A stretch of 64,000 nucleotides of DNA from the NCBI RefSeq assembly GCF_009901585.1, contig NZ_WXYO01000002.1, positions 342,769-406,768 on the forward strand, in the 5' to 3' direction. Numbering within the stretch: position 1 is the stretch's first letter; each line of letters opens with the position of its first letter. Both the position numbers and the translations under genes were made by a program. Source of the DNA: Poritiphilus flavus (lineage in GTDB: Bacteria; Bacteroidota; Bacteroidia; Flavobacteriales; Flavobacteriaceae). Below, one piece after another: positions 52,649-62,077 of the stretch. The notes beneath the pieces are model-generated. The model had not been told where the DNA came from. It saw only the letters and a program-made list of their open reading frames with translations, and did not search any database.

Positions 52649-54348
52649 TTCTTCGCCTTCTTCCTTCGCTTCCAGAAGAAATCAAAGACAAAATAGGCTG
52701 CAAGAAGGATCAGGAAATGTTTGAAATAAGAGCGCGGTTCCCCATCACCCCCAACAGTAGTAAAGATACGGTCCCATCTGGGTCGCCAATTGGCCAGTCC
52801 ATCGTTGAAATTGTCAAAACTCATCCAGATGAACACGGGTTTACCTACGATATGGTTTGCCGGCACATAACCCCAGGTCCTGCTGTCTTCGGAGTGGTCC
52901 CGGTTATCACCCATCATCCAGAAATAGTCCTGCTCAAAAGTATAGGTCTTTGCCAATTGCCCATCTATTCTGATCTGATTCCCGGAAATACTGATCTTTT
53001 TTCCCTCGTAATCCTTGATGATCTTTTTATAAAGAGGAAGTGTTTCAAGATTAAGTGGAACCTGATCCCCTTCTCCGGGAATGTAAATAGGGCCCATATT
53101 GTCGTTGTTCCAGCTGTATCGCGAATCCTGAGGGAAGATATTGTAACCTCTTTGTCCTCTGGGCTCTATAATTTTTACTACCGAATCGATATCCGAATGG
53201 TTCCTTAGTTTTTGAACCATTTCGTCCGTCAGGGTAGCTTCGCGTTGCCTGCTTTTTTCCTCGGTAAGCGAAAGCCTCGCCTGTCTGAGGACGTTAATAG
53301 GAATTCCTGAAGATTTGGTATAGATCTCAATTTCGCCCTTGGAATTCCTATTGTAACCCTGGGCATATCCTGTAAGGGCATCTGCCTGGGCCTGATTCAG
53401 AGTCGTGGCGATATACTTTCTGATAAACTCATCTATTCCCAAACTAGCCAGCAGTCGGGAAGAAACCCCTTTTTGGGCATAAATATTGTAGTCATACTGG
53501 ACTTTCGCCCTGTCTGACAGGACCAGTCGCTCACCATTCACAAAAACATAACCATCCCTGACTTCAACAGAGTCTCCCGGGACGCCAACACACCTTTTTA
53601 CGTAATTGGATTTTTTGTCTATAGGCTTTTTTACGCCTTTTTCTTTTTTAAAGAATACCCTGACCGTATCCGCCGGCCAGCTAAAGACCACGATATCGTT
53701 CTTTTCTATCTGCTCAAAACCCGGCAGTCTGAAATAGGGTAATTGCGGTTTTTTCAAGTAAGACCTTATACCCAACAACGGCAATGTATCGTGAACCATG
53801 GGTGCTGCAACAGTGGTCATTGGTGTCCTTGCGCCATAATGGAATTTACTTACGAAGAGGAGGTCGCCAATTCTAAGTGTACGTTCCAGGGAGCCCGTTG
53901 GAATTACATAAGGCTGCATGAAATAGGTATGTACCAGGGTGGCAGCCACTATGGCAAAAACAATGGAGCTAACCCATTCACCCAAACCGCTTCTGGGATG
54001 CAGGCTTCGATCCTCAATGTATTTAACGTCAAGAGCATAATTGACATAGTAGATGTAAAAGCCAAGTGTAAGGATTACCAACCAGGTTTCTGCCAGGCTG
54101 TTTCTGCCAAAACTTCGGATGGTTTCAACCCAGATCACTGGAAACATCAGCAGATTGATGATAGGGATGAATAAGAGGATAACCCACCATTTGGGCCTTC
54201 TTATTATTTGCATCAGCACAATAGCGTTATAAACCGGTATTGCGGCTTCCCAGGGTTTTCTCCCTGCTTTAAGGTAGAGTTTCCAGGTTCCCAGGAAATG
54301 TATAAGTTGTACGACTAAAATGAAAATGATCCACTGTGTGCTGTCCAT
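52645..54348 (-). CDS. lepB: signal peptidase I, extended form
   Basis: A 567-residue leader peptidase, far longer than the 200-320 of most bacteria but usual for Bacteroidota. The N-terminal about 120 residues hold three hydrophobic helices before the catalytic part. The active Ser is S153 (VIPTGSLERTL) and the general-base Lys is K251 (SNYVKRCVGVPGDSVEV). The conserved GDNRDHSEDSRTWGYVP lies at about 482-498. A large insert (about 280-440) separates the two halves. One more hydrophobic segment is at the C-terminus. The stop codon lies inside a 7-bp repeat array. Confidence 0.95.
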   Translation of the reverse strand: MDSTQWIIFILVVQLIHFLGTWKLYLKAGRKPWEAAIPVYNAIVLMQIIRRPKWWVILLFIPIINLLMFPVIWVETIRSFGRNSLAETWLVILTLGFYIYYVNYALDVKYIEDRSLHPRSGLGEWVSSIVFAIVAATLVHTYFMQPYVIPTGSLERTLRIGDLLFVSKFHYGARTPMTTVAAPMVHDTLPLLGIRSYLKKPQLPYFRLPGFEQIEKNDIVVFSWPADTVRVFFKKEKGVKKPIDKKSNYVKRCVGVPGDSVEVRDGYVFVNGERLVLSDRAKVQYDYNIYAQKGVSSRLLASLGIDEFIRKYIATTLNQAQADALTGYAQGYNRNSKGEIEIYTKSSGIPINVLRQARLSLTEEKSRQREATLTDEMVQKLRNHSDIDSVVKIIEPRGQRGYNIFPQDSRYSWNNDNMGPIYIPGEGDQVPLNLETLPLYKKIIKDYEGKKISISGNQIRIDGQLAKTYTFEQDYFWMMGDNRDHSEDSRTWGYVPANHIVGKPVFIWMSFDNFNDGLANWRPRWDRIFTTVGGDGEPRSYFKHFLILLAAYFVFDFFWKRRKKAKK

Positions 54349-54452
54349 TGCAAACGGTTGTTGTATTTTGTTGTTATTTGATCTGGCATGGGAGTCCCTG
54401 GAAACTTAGTCCTGTATAAGAATACGCCATAACTCTTCTTTTGTTACTTTTT

Positions 54453-55154
54453 TTAACCCAGGTTTAACACATCTTTCATGCTGAAAACCCCTTTTTTACC
54501 GAGGATCCACTCTGCGGCTATCACTGCCCCAAGGGCAAAGCCTTCTCGATTATGAGCCCTGTGTTTTATGCTAATACTGTCTACCTGACTTTGATATTTT
54601 ACCGTATGAGTTCCGGGAACTTCTGCTTCCCGTAGTGACGTAATTGGGATTACCTGCTCTCCGGTTTTTTCCTCATTCCAGCTTTCGTAAGAAGACCTTT
54701 GGATGATATCTTCGGCTAGCGAAATTGCAGTTCCACTGGGGGCGTCAAGCTTTTGAGTATGATGGATCTCTTCCATGGAAACTTCGTATTGTTCGAGATT
54801 CTTCATCATATTGGCCAGGTAGGCATTCAACTCAAAGAATATGTTTACGCCCAGGCTAAAATTCGAGGCATATATAAAAGCGCCCTGTTGCGTTTTGCAG
54901 AGTTCCATGGCCTCATCGTATCTGTCTAACCAGCCGGTTGTACCGGAAATCACTGGTATACCATTGGTAAGGCAGGTGCTGATATTGTCAAAAGCTGCGG
55001 TAGGTATACTAAAATCAATGGCAACATCTATATTTTTTGAATCTAAATGAGGGGTATCCAGGTCTATTTTGGCGACTATCTTATGACCGCGTTTTAGAGC
55101 GATTTGCTCGATCATTTTTCCCATCTTCCCGTATCCGAACAAGGCGATATTCAC
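54453..55154 (-). CDS. dapB: 4-hydroxy-tetrahydrodipicolinate reductase
   Basis: A 233-residue NAD(P)H-dependent reductase of the lysine/diaminopimelate pathway. The nucleotide loop is IALFGYGKMGKMIEQ (about 3-17), and the substrate site includes EIHHTQKLDAPSGTA (about 128-142) with the catalytic His pair and Lys. It is somewhat shorter than the 265-270 of E. coli, which is usual for this phylum. It lies between DUF5683 and lepB on the minus strand, so a precursor for peptidoglycan is made in the same operon as chromosome partition and secretion genes. Confidence 0.95.
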   Translation of the reverse strand: MNIALFGYGKMGKMIEQIALKRGHKIVAKIDLDTPHLDSKNIDVAIDFSIPTAAFDNISTCLTNGIPVISGTTGWLDRYDEAMELCKTQQGAFIYASNFSLGVNIFFELNAYLANMMKNLEQYEVSMEEIHHTQKLDAPSGTAISLAEDIIQRSSYESWNEEKTGEQVIPITSLREAEVPGTHTVKYQSQVDSISIKHRAHNREGFALGAVIAAEWILGKKGVFSMKDVLNLG

Positions 55155-55300
55155 TGGTAATTTTTTAGAAGGGTGTTATGAGTTTTTATTCGATCTGCAA
55201 TATTACAATAAAAGAAGCTAGGAAAGCTAAATAAGCCTGGTAATCCATCGAATTTGCGCAAGTGTTCCACCAGGAAATGTAGATTTTCCTGCCTTAGATC

Positions 55301-55945
55301 CTAAAATCTTATGGTAAGCGCCATTCCGTAATTCGGGTCCGAAGTAATAGGGTGATAATCCAGGTAAGGCTGTATTTTAAGGCTGAGGTCTTCATCCACA
55401 TTGAACTGTTTCAAATGCGAATCAACGTTGGCATCAATGATATTCAGGGCATAGAGGGCAATGGTAATCAAGAGCGCAAGATCCCTGTCTCTCTGAAAGC
55501 GTTCCTGGGCGTCCTGTAGCGCCTCATCCGACAGATCCGGGCTTCCGGGTATGATCCCGGAATTGTTGATGTCGTAGAACTCGTCATCCGTAAACCCCGC
55601 TCTCCTCCTTTTAAAGGCATCTCTGAAGCGGTCATAGCGATCGTCATTATAGATGTAGGCATATACGCCGGTTCCTATCGCGGCGTAAACAATAGGTACT
55701 TTCCAATATCTGCGGTTGTAGATCTGTCCGAGTCCGGGAAAGACAGCCGAATAAAAGGCGGCCTTACTCGGGGCCAGGGGGTTTACCTTTCTTTTTTGTA
55801 CCTCCTCAAACACAATACCCTGTTCTTTCAGGTCGGTCTTTAAGGAATCAGAATCCTTTTCCAGGGTTTCCGGCTTGGTCTCCTGAGCCGTGATAGCTGC
55901 AGTGGAAAGGAATAAAAAAAGTAAAAAATATAGGGCTTTACTCAC
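55301..55945 (-). CDS. DUF5683 membrane protein
   Basis: A 214-residue protein with a signal peptide (LFLFLSTAAITAQ) and a DUF5683 domain (about 50-150): PSKAAFYSAVFPGLGQIYNRRYWKVPIVYAAIGTGVYAY, here given as positions 57-95, followed by a helix containing LLITIALYALNIIDANVDSHL. The segment GLGQIYNRRYWK recalls the TM2-type turn. It is probably outer- or inner-membrane linked with unknown function. Its start overlaps the end of parB by 8 nt, as is common in this phylum. Confidence 0.88.
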   Translation of the reverse strand: MSKALYFLLFLFLSTAAITAQETKPETLEKDSDSLKTDLKEQGIVFEEVQKRKVNPLAPSKAAFYSAVFPGLGQIYNRRYWKVPIVYAAIGTGVYAYIYNDDRYDRFRDAFKRRRAGFTDDEFYDINNSGIIPGSPDLSDEALQDAQERFQRDRDLALLITIALYALNIIDANVDSHLKQFNVDEDLSLKIQPYLDYHPITSDPNYGMALTIRF

Positions 55946-56840
55946 CTGTGATCAGCTTTTTCAGTCTGAGGAACTCCTCCCTGGAATGAAAAGGGATCGT
56001 TATTTTCCCCTTCCCATTCGTATTGGATCTCACCTCCACTTTGGTAGAAAGGCTTTGAGTGATCTCGTTCATCCCCTCTTTCGCGAAATCCGGCAGACTC
56101 GGCTTTTGAACCGCGGTTGAGGAAGTTTTATCTCTTTCGTGATAGTTTTTGACCATTCTTTCGGTTTCGCGTACCGAGAGGTTATTTGCTACTATCTTCT
56201 CGTAGATAGCGATCTGGTCTTTAGCTTGGTCAATGTTCACAAGGCTACGGCCGTGGCCCATACTAATAAAACCGTCGCGCATCCCGGTCTGAATGATGGG
56301 GTCTAACTTCAGGAGGCGCATATAGTTTGCGATGGTCGATCGTTTTTTCCCGACTCTTTCGCTCAGTTTTTCCTGGGTCAGTTGAATCTCATCGATCAAT
56401 CGCTGGTAGGACAAAGCGATCTCAATCGGATCCAGGTCTTGCCGCTGAATATTTTCAACCAGGGCCATTTCCAGGGATTCCTGGTCGTTCGCAATTCGAA
56501 TATAGGTTGGGATGGTCGCCAGTCCGATCATCTTGGATGCCCGGTATCGCCGCTCCCCTGAAACGAGCTGATAGCGGTTAAAATCGAGCTTTCGGACTGT
56601 AATGGGCTGTATCACACCCAATTCCCGTATGGAAGTGGCTAACTCCTTAAGGGCCTCATCATTAAAATTTGATCGGGGTTGGAATGGATTAACCTCTATA
56701 GTGTCAACATCCAATTCCACGATATTACCTACGACCTTGTCCGCATTCTTATCTGAAACTGAATTGATGTCGTTTTCCGGATCTTTTAAAAGTGCTGATA
56801 GGCCCCTTCCGAGGGCCTGTTTCTTTGTTGCCTTCGCCAT
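55938..56840 (-). CDS. parB: chromosome-partitioning protein ParB
   Basis: A 300-residue CTP-dependent DNA clamp that marks the origin region. The CTPase/N-terminal part contains NPFQPRSNFNDEALKELA and SGERRYRASKMIG (about 115-127). The helix-turn-helix is TQEKLSERVGKKRSTIANYMRLL (about 157-179). A C-terminal dimer domain follows. It starts within the stop of parA (TAATG overlap). I did not find a parS-like GTTTCACGTGAAAC site in the window, so the parS cluster must be elsewhere. Confidence 0.95.
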   Translation of the reverse strand: MAKATKKQALGRGLSALLKDPENDINSVSDKNADKVVGNIVELDVDTIEVNPFQPRSNFNDEALKELATSIRELGVIQPITVRKLDFNRYQLVSGERRYRASKMIGLATIPTYIRIANDQESLEMALVENIQRQDLDPIEIALSYQRLIDEIQLTQEKLSERVGKKRSTIANYMRLLKLDPIIQTGMRDGFISMGHGRSLVNIDQAKDQIAIYEKIVANNLSVRETERMVKNYHERDKTSSTAVQKPSLPDFAKEGMNEITQSLSTKVEVRSNTNGKGKITIPFHSREEFLRLKKLITGE

Positions 56841-57613
56841 TATACTTTCTCTCTGTTCTTTTTGAGGAGCTCATTGGCCATATTGAGGTAGTTACTAGCT
56901 CCTTTACTGCTGGCGTCGTATTTGATGATACTTTCGCCATAACTGGGCGCCTCGCTAAGGCGCACATTGCGTTGGATAATGGTATCAAAAACCATATCCG
57001 CAAAATGTTTTTTCACTTCTTCCACGACCTGATTGGAGAGTCTTAAGCGGGAGTCGTACATGGTTAAAAGCATACCTTCTATGTCCAGATCCGGGTTGTG
57101 GATCCTCTGCACGCTTTTTATGGTATTAAGCAGTTTTCCCAGTCCCTCAAGAGCAAAATACTCACATTGTATAGGAATGATCACAGAATCAGCCGCGGTC
57201 AGTGCATTCAGTGTAAGCAACCCCAGGGAAGGGGCGCAGTCCACCAGGATGTAATCGTAGGAATTTTTCAGCTCTTCGATAGCCTTCTTCAGCATGTATT
57301 CCCTGTCGTCCTTATCCACCAATTCTATCTCAATGGCTACCAGGTCTATATGTGCTGGTATCAGGTCTACATTAGGCGAGGAAGTCTGGATAATAGTCTC
57401 GGAGGCATCACGGGTATGCTCCAGCAGTTGATAGGTGCCCAATTCCACTTCGTCCACTTCAATCCCCAGTCCTGATGTAGCGTTAGCCTGAGGATCCGCA
57501 TCTATGAGCAGGACTTTCTTTTCCAGTACACCCAGCGAGGCAGCCAGATTTACCGTGGTGGTCGTTTTTCCGACGCCACCTTTTTGATTTGCTATAGCAA
57601 TAATTTTGCCCAT
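56840..57613 (-). CDS. parA: chromosome-partitioning ATPase ParA/Soj
   Basis: A 257-residue deviant Walker ATPase that, with ParB, moves sister origins apart. The deviant Walker A is NQKGGVGKTTTTVN (about 8-21). Other motifs are LLIDADPQANATSG and VDCAPSLGLLTLNAL. The length is canonical. It is the first gene of a minus-strand operon parA-parB-DUF5683-dapB-lepB-(four-helix bundle)-wbqC-DUF6122. The upstream region is a long repeat island; an imperfect -7 box (TATTTTTA on the minus strand) lies about 25 nt upstream of the start. Confidence 0.96.
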   Translation of the reverse strand: MGKIIAIANQKGGVGKTTTTVNLAASLGVLEKKVLLIDADPQANATSGLGIEVDEVELGTYQLLEHTRDASETIIQTSSPNVDLIPAHIDLVAIEIELVDKDDREYMLKKAIEELKNSYDYILVDCAPSLGLLTLNALTAADSVIIPIQCEYFALEGLGKLLNTIKSVQRIHNPDLDIEGMLLTMYDSRLRLSNQVVEEVKKHFADMVFDTIIQRNVRLSEAPSYGESIIKYDASSKGASNYLNMANELLKKNREKV

Positions 57614-57770
57614 TATCGTAGTAAGTTAGGCGTTAAAAATACGATTATTTCACCTACCAAAAAATGTAATTTGTTAACACAAAGTGAATAAGTAGTACGG
57701 TCCGTGTTAAAGTGCGTTAAAGAAGGGCTTGCTGTGTAGATTTTCGGAATGGGAGCTTTCTAAATATGGC
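57614..57770. other. non-repetitive leader region upstream of parA
   Basis: 157 nt with no gene. It probably holds the parA promoter (imperfect box on the minus strand near 57637-57644). A single DnaA-box-like TTATTCACT is present on the minus strand near 57681-57689. That is not enough for an origin. Confidence 0.4.
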
Positions 57771-57898
57771 GGTTTGGAGATTTGAAAATTTGATACTGTG
57801 AAATTGAGGAATTGGAGGTTTAGATGGTTGGATAGTTAGACGGTTAGACGGTTAGATGGTTAGACGGGAGGATGGTTATATTGTTAGACGGTTTCTTG
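57771..57898. repeat. 8-bp phased degenerate repeat block of island B
   Basis: Sixteen units in unbroken 8-bp phase from GGTTTGGA (57771) through GTTAGACG, GTTAGATG to GTTTCTTG. Sequence similarity to the 8-bp blocks of 46856-47227 is clear, and the orientation is the same. Confidence 0.85.
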
Positions 57899-57928
57899 AA
57901 TTGTTTTCTAATTGCTTTAAGAGCTGAT

Positions 57929-57977
57929 ATCGTATATCGTACATCGTATATCCGCTATACGCTAAGCGCTTACTACC
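57929..57977. repeat. 7-bp phased degenerate repeat block of island B
   Basis: Seven units in register: ATCGTAT, ATCGTAC, ATCGTAT, ATCCGCT, ATACGCT, AAGCGCT, TACTACC. This is the same order of drift (ATCGTAC-like, then CGCT-ending, then CTAC/CTATC) as in 47054-47144 and 47269-47373. Confidence 0.8.
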
Positions 57978-57997
57978 AACAAATGTAAAACTAAGGA

Positions 57998-58101
57998 ATT
58001 GGAGGTTTAGATGGTTGGATATTTAGATTGTTGGACGGTTAGATTGATAGAAGGTTGGATTGTTAGACGGTGAGACGGATAGACTGCTAGACAATTAGAT
58101 A
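57998..58101. repeat. 8-bp phased degenerate repeat block, second of island B
   Basis: Thirteen units in register from ATTGGAGG (57998) to ATTAGATA (58094-58101). The first three units repeat 57811-57834 exactly, showing duplication inside the island. Confidence 0.8.
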
Positions 58102-58115
58102 GTGGTCTGTTCACT

Positions 58116-58335
58116 GTTCACTTATTCATCCTCCGAAGCTTTAGCGAAGGAGGGCTGTTCACTGACTACTGTTCACTTATTCATCCTCCGGAGCTTTAGC
58201 GAAGGAGGGCTGTTCACTGACTACTGTTCACTTATTCATCCTCCGAAGCTTTAGCGAAGGAGGGCTGTTCACTGACTACTGTTCACTTATTCATCCTCCG
58301 AAGCTTTAGCGAAGGAGGGCTGTTCACTGATTACT
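58116..58335. repeat. four tandem copies of a 55-bp repeat with a CCTCC/GGAGG hairpin
   Basis: Copies begin at 58116, 58171, 58226 and 58281, each 55 bp and almost identical (one A/G change in copy 2 and a change near the end of copy 4). Each carries CCTCCGAAGCTTTAGCGAAG and then GAGG. The ends CCTCC and GGAGG pair, with an inner GC pair, so a short hairpin with a tandem G-A internal loop is possible. The links between copies are made of ACTGxxx units of 7 bp. Confidence 0.9.
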
Positions 58336-58356
58336 GCCTACTGTCCACTGCCTACT
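58322..58356. repeat. 7-bp phased repeat (ACTGxxx) after the 55-bp tandem repeat
   Basis: Units after the last 55-bp copy read ACTGATT, ACTGCCT, ACTGTCC, ACTGCCT, ACTGAAC, in unbroken 7-bp phase. They resemble the array at the lepB 3' end. Confidence 0.7.
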
Positions 58357-58486
58357 GAACAAGGGGTTCTAAACCCCACCCCGGAGTTAAATTAGATGTT
58401 GTTACTGCATTTTGCAAGCAGTAAAGGTTTAGATAAAATTCAAACAAAAGAGTTTAAGTTCTAAGTTTAGCATTTTAAAGGTTAAG

Positions 58487-58542
58487 ACTGCCAACTGCCA
58501 ACCGCCAACTGCCAACCGCCAACTGCATACTGAAAACTACTC
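58487..58542. repeat. 7-bp repeat array ending at the stop codon of the mutase large subunit
   Basis: Eight units: ACTGCCA twice, ACCGCCA, ACTGCCA, ACCGCCA, ACTGCAT, ACTGAAA, ACTACTC. The last contains the stop codon (complement of CTA at 58537-58539) of the minus-strand mutB. Confidence 0.75.
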
Positions 58543-60699
58543 TTCCAACAACAGCTCCAGGATCTGAATGGCTGCATCCGCGATCTTTGTGCCCGGACCA
58601 AAAACGGCAACTGTTCCTGCATCGAACAGAAATTGATAATCCTGTTTAGGAATTACACCTCCCACAATCACCATAATATCCTCCCTTCCCAGGGACTTCA
58701 ATTCCGCTATGACCTGGGGGACCAGAGTCTTATGCCCTGCTGCTAGTGAAGAAACCCCAAGAATATGCACATCGTTTTCAACGGCCTGAGAAGCTGCTTC
58801 ACTAGGAGTCTGAAACAGAGGCCCGATGTCTACATCGAAACCGAGGTCTGCATAGCCGGTGGCTACTACCTTTGCTCCCCGATCGTGGCCGTCCTGACCC
58901 ATTTTTGCGATCATGATCCTGGGTCTGCGCCCGTCTTCCTGCGCAAATCGATCCGCCAGTTCCCTTGCTCTTTTAAAGCTCTCGTCCTCTTTTATCTCTT
59001 TTGAATACACTCCGGTAAATGATTTTATCTCTGCCTTATGCCTGCCATAAGACTCTTCCAATGCATTACTTATCTCCCCGAGGGTGGCCCTGGCCTTTGC
59101 TGCATCTACTGCTAAAGCTAGCAAATTTTCTAATGTATCGGACGAGGAGGAACTGGGATCATTTTTGGCTTTTGCTACTTCAGTTATTTTGGACAGTATG
59201 CGCTCGACCTCCTGGGAATCACGATGCTGTTTTAGCTCGTTCAGCCGGTTCAGCTGTTGTTTGCGTACCTCCGCATTGTCCACTTCAAGAATCTGGAGCT
59301 CATCTTCTTCGTCCAACGCGTATTTATTCACACCTACAATGATGTCCTGGCCACTGTCTATCCTGGCTTGTTTACGGGCGGCGGCCTCCTCTATACGCAT
59401 TTTGGGTATACCAGCCTCAATGGCCTTGGTCATTCCTCCCAGGGATTCTACTTCTTCGATCAATTCCATTGCTTTTTCCGCAAGTTGATGTGTCAAGGAT
59501 TCCACATAATAACTACCGGCCCATGGGTCCACCGTTTTAGTGATCTTGGTTTCCTCCTGAAGCAGGATCTGAGTATTACGGGCTATCCTGGCCGAAAAAT
59601 CCGTAGGTAGGGCAATCGCCTCGTCCAGGGCGTTGGTGTGCAAACTTTGAGTACCACCGAAGACAGCCGCTGCCGCTTCAATGGTTGTCCGGGCTACATT
59701 GTTGAACGGATCCTGTTCCGTAAGACTCCAGCCGCTGGTCTGGCAATGGGTGCGCAATGCCAGGGATTTTGCGTTTTCCGGATTGAATTGCTTAACCAGT
59801 TTGGCCCATAGGAGCCTGCCGGCCCTTAGTTTTGCGATTTCCATGAAATGATTCATCCCGATACCCCAGAAAAAAGACAGTCTGGGCGCAAAATGGTCTA
59901 TAGCCAAACCTGCTTTTAGTCCTGTTTTAATATATTCCAGTCCATCCGCCAGAGTATAAGCCAATTCCATATGCGCGGGTGCACCGGCCTCATGCATATG
60001 GTAACCGGAAATACTGATACTATTGAATTTGGGCATGTTTTTGCTGGTATACTCAAATATGTCCGCCACCAACTGCATTGAGGGAGTAGGAGGGTAGATA
60101 TAGGTATTCCGTACCATGAATTCCTTAAGGATGTCGTTTTGAATGGTCCCTGCCAACTGTACAGGCGATACACCCTGCTCTTCGGCCGCAACAATGTAAA
60201 AAGCCATTACCGGAAGTACGGCTCCGTTCATGGTCATGGAGACGGACATCTTATCCAGGGGAATGCCATCGAAGAGTATTTTCATATCCTCCACGGAATC
60301 GATAGCCACACCGGCCTTACCCACATCGCCAACTACTCTTTCATGGTCACTGTCATAACCCCTGTGGGTAGGAAGGTCAAAAGCCACGGAAAGCCCTTTC
60401 TGCCCGGCCTCCAGATTTCGTCGGTAAAAGGCGTTGCTTTCCTCCGCGGTAGAAAAGCCTGCATATTGCCGGATCGTCCACGGACGCTGAACGTACATGG
60501 TCGCGTATGGACCCCTCAGATAGGGCGGGATCCCAGCCGCAAACTCCAGATGGCCTACTTCTTTAAGGTCTTCTTTGTTATATACCGGCTTTAACTGTAT
60601 TCCCTCGGCGGTTCGAAATTGGCTATTGGTATCAGCCGCTGTCGAGGAAGCCGTTGCTGCTCCGGAAAGGCTCAGATGCTGCAGATCTTTTCTACTCAT
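58537..60699 (-). CDS. mutB: methylmalonyl-CoA mutase, large (alpha) subunit
   Basis: A 720-residue B12 enzyme interconverting (R)-methylmalonyl-CoA and succinyl-CoA. The barrel part carries [21 protein letters not shown] and [21 protein letters not shown] (about 68-120). The C-terminal B12 domain has the base-off motif DGHDRG (about 604-609), with [19 protein letters not shown] and [11 protein letters not shown]. Both catalytic and cobalamin parts are complete. It starts 8 nt inside the end of the small-subunit gene. Its stop codon is overlapped by a 7-bp repeat array. Confidence 0.96.
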   Translation of the reverse strand: MSRKDLQHLSLSGAATASSTAADTNSQFRTAEGIQLKPVYNKEDLKEVGHLEFAAGIPPYLRGPYATMYVQRPWTIRQYAGFSTAEESNAFYRRNLEAGQKGLSVAFDLPTHRGYDSDHERVVGDVGKAGVAIDSVEDMKILFDGIPLDKMSVSMTMNGAVLPVMAFYIVAAEEQGVSPVQLAGTIQNDILKEFMVRNTYIYPPTPSMQLVADIFEYTSKNMPKFNSISISGYHMHEAGAPAHMELAYTLADGLEYIKTGLKAGLAIDHFAPRLSFFWGIGMNHFMEIAKLRAGRLLWAKLVKQFNPENAKSLALRTHCQTSGWSLTEQDPFNNVARTTIEAAAAVFGGTQSLHTNALDEAIALPTDFSARIARNTQILLQEETKITKTVDPWAGSYYVESLTHQLAEKAMELIEEVESLGGMTKAIEAGIPKMRIEEAAARKQARIDSGQDIIVGVNKYALDEEDELQILEVDNAEVRKQQLNRLNELKQHRDSQEVERILSKITEVAKAKNDPSSSSSDTLENLLALAVDAAKARATLGEISNALEESYGRHKAEIKSFTGVYSKEIKEDESFKRARELADRFAQEDGRRPRIMIAKMGQDGHDRGAKVVATGYADLGFDVDIGPLFQTPSEAASQAVENDVHILGVSSLAAGHKTLVPQVIAELKSLGREDIMVIVGGVIPKQDYQFLFDAGTVAVFGPGTKIADAAIQILELLLEE

Positions 60700-62077
60700 G
60701 ACTTAATCTTTTCTTTTCGGTTTCTTCTGACAGACGTCGCTCTAAAACTGGTTCTATACTGGTCTTTCTGCGATCGGTTTTTAGGAATGGATCGCGTTTA
60801 ATTTCAGATTTCATACGGTCTGCCGGGTTCTGGTATTTGTTGGTTCCCACCAGAATTTCTGCTGAATTATCAAATGCCTCTTGCTCTTTTGCTGCACTTT
60901 CTCTGATCTTTTTTTGGATTTGATGGTCCTTAAGCTGCCTGAGAAAACCTCCGCCTTTTTCTAGCTTTTTGAAGAGATCAAGGGCCTTTTCAGAAAGCTG
61001 GCGGGTCAGGGTTTCGATATAATAAGAGCCATCAGCCGGATTGGCCACTTTATCCAGGTAACTCTCATGTTTAAGGATGAGCAGCTGATTTCTGGCTAAT
61101 CGGTCCGCAAATTCATTGTCTTCATGGTACAATCCGTCGTAAGGCAGATTGCATATGGTGTCTGCGCCTCCAACAATAGCGGAAAGGCACTCGATAGAAG
61201 TGCGCAGCAAATTCGTATTATAATCGTAAAGCACTTTATTTCGTTTAGAAGGGAAGGCAATAAGGTGGAAATTCACTTTTATCCCATACGCCTCCGAAAG
61301 CTTGCTCCAGAGTAACCTCAGGGCTCTGAGCTTGGCAATCTCGAAAAAGTAATTTCCTCCAATAGCCACCTTAAACGAAATTCCGATCGTATCCAATCCC
61401 AAATCATCCAAAAGCTGCAGATATTCATTGGCATGGGCCATACCATAAGCCAATTGTTGTACCGTATTAGCCCCGGCATTCTGATAAAGGCCGATATCCA
61501 CATTCAATGGAAAATATTTCTCATTTCCTGAATGTTTTTTGCAGATGTCCATGGCAAGAGACAGATCCTCATCCTGGCTACCGCGCCAACTTCCCTGTCT
61601 GGCAAACTGGCCTACAGGATCCAGGCCAAGGTATAAGGAGGCCACCTTTAGCTGCAGGGCTTCTAGCTTAGGAATGAAGGATTCACCAGGGTATTCCTCA
61701 AAATTTAAATGCAAGGGAATCCGCGTCAGATCAACACCGGTGAACAATCCCTCCAGTTCCACTTGCTGAGACGGAATATTGATCAAAAGGCTTTCTGCAC
61801 CTCTGTTCAAAGTATCTTTGATCTTTTCGTTGGCCGTGCTTATAGCGTCTAGTTGGATTTCTTGTCCTACTTTCCATTCTTCTGGCGCTGAACTTACTGT
61901 AATATTCAGATCTTCTAGGTCTTCGAGGCTGTAAAACGGCTTTACGACTATACCCTCCGGAGATCCCCATAGCAGCGATTCGTTGTAATCCGCACCCCTC
62001 AGGCCAGCCTGAATTTGTTGTTTCCACGCCTTAGCGGATACTTTTGGAAATTCCTCAAAAAGCTTGTTGCTATTCAT
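60692..62077 (-). CDS. mutA: methylmalonyl-CoA mutase, small (beta) subunit
   Basis: A 461-residue paralogue of the large subunit's barrel. Segments such as [40 protein letters not shown] and [22 protein letters not shown] match the family. It lacks the C-terminal cobalamin domain, as expected for the non-catalytic beta subunit of the bacterial heterodimer. The gene overlaps the FtsB/DivIC-like gene by 8 nt at its start and mutB by 8 nt at its end. The beta subunit is needed for stability of the complex in other bacteria. Confidence 0.94.
   Translation of the reverse strand: MNSNKLFEEFPKVSAKAWKQQIQAGLRGADYNESLLWGSPEGIVVKPFYSLEDLEDLNITVSSAPEEWKVGQEIQLDAISTANEKIKDTLNRGAESLLINIPSQQVELEGLFTGVDLTRIPLHLNFEEYPGESFIPKLEALQLKVASLYLGLDPVGQFARQGSWRGSQDEDLSLAMDICKKHSGNEKYFPLNVDIGLYQNAGANTVQQLAYGMAHANEYLQLLDDLGLDTIGISFKVAIGGNYFFEIAKLRALRLLWSKLSEAYGIKVNFHLIAFPSKRNKVLYDYNTNLLRTSIECLSAIVGGADTICNLPYDGLYHEDNEFADRLARNQLLILKHESYLDKVANPADGSYYIETLTRQLSEKALDLFKKLEKGGGFLRQLKDHQIQKKIRESAAKEQEAFDNSAEILVGTNKYQNPADRMKSEIKRDPFLKTDRRKTSIEPVLERRLSEETEKKRLSHE

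Noticed and set aside
55270-55300. Hairpin (AGGAAA/TTTCCT) after DUF5683 as a terminator
   Set aside because: No T run follows on the minus strand, and the operon appears to continue into dapB.
57614-57770. Replication origin next to parAB
   Set aside because: Only one imperfect DnaA-box-like site, no AT-rich unwinding element with repeats and no dnaA or parS site seen.
58116-58335. CRISPR-like array of 55-bp units
   Set aside because: The whole 55-bp unit is repeated almost without change, so there are no unique spacers.
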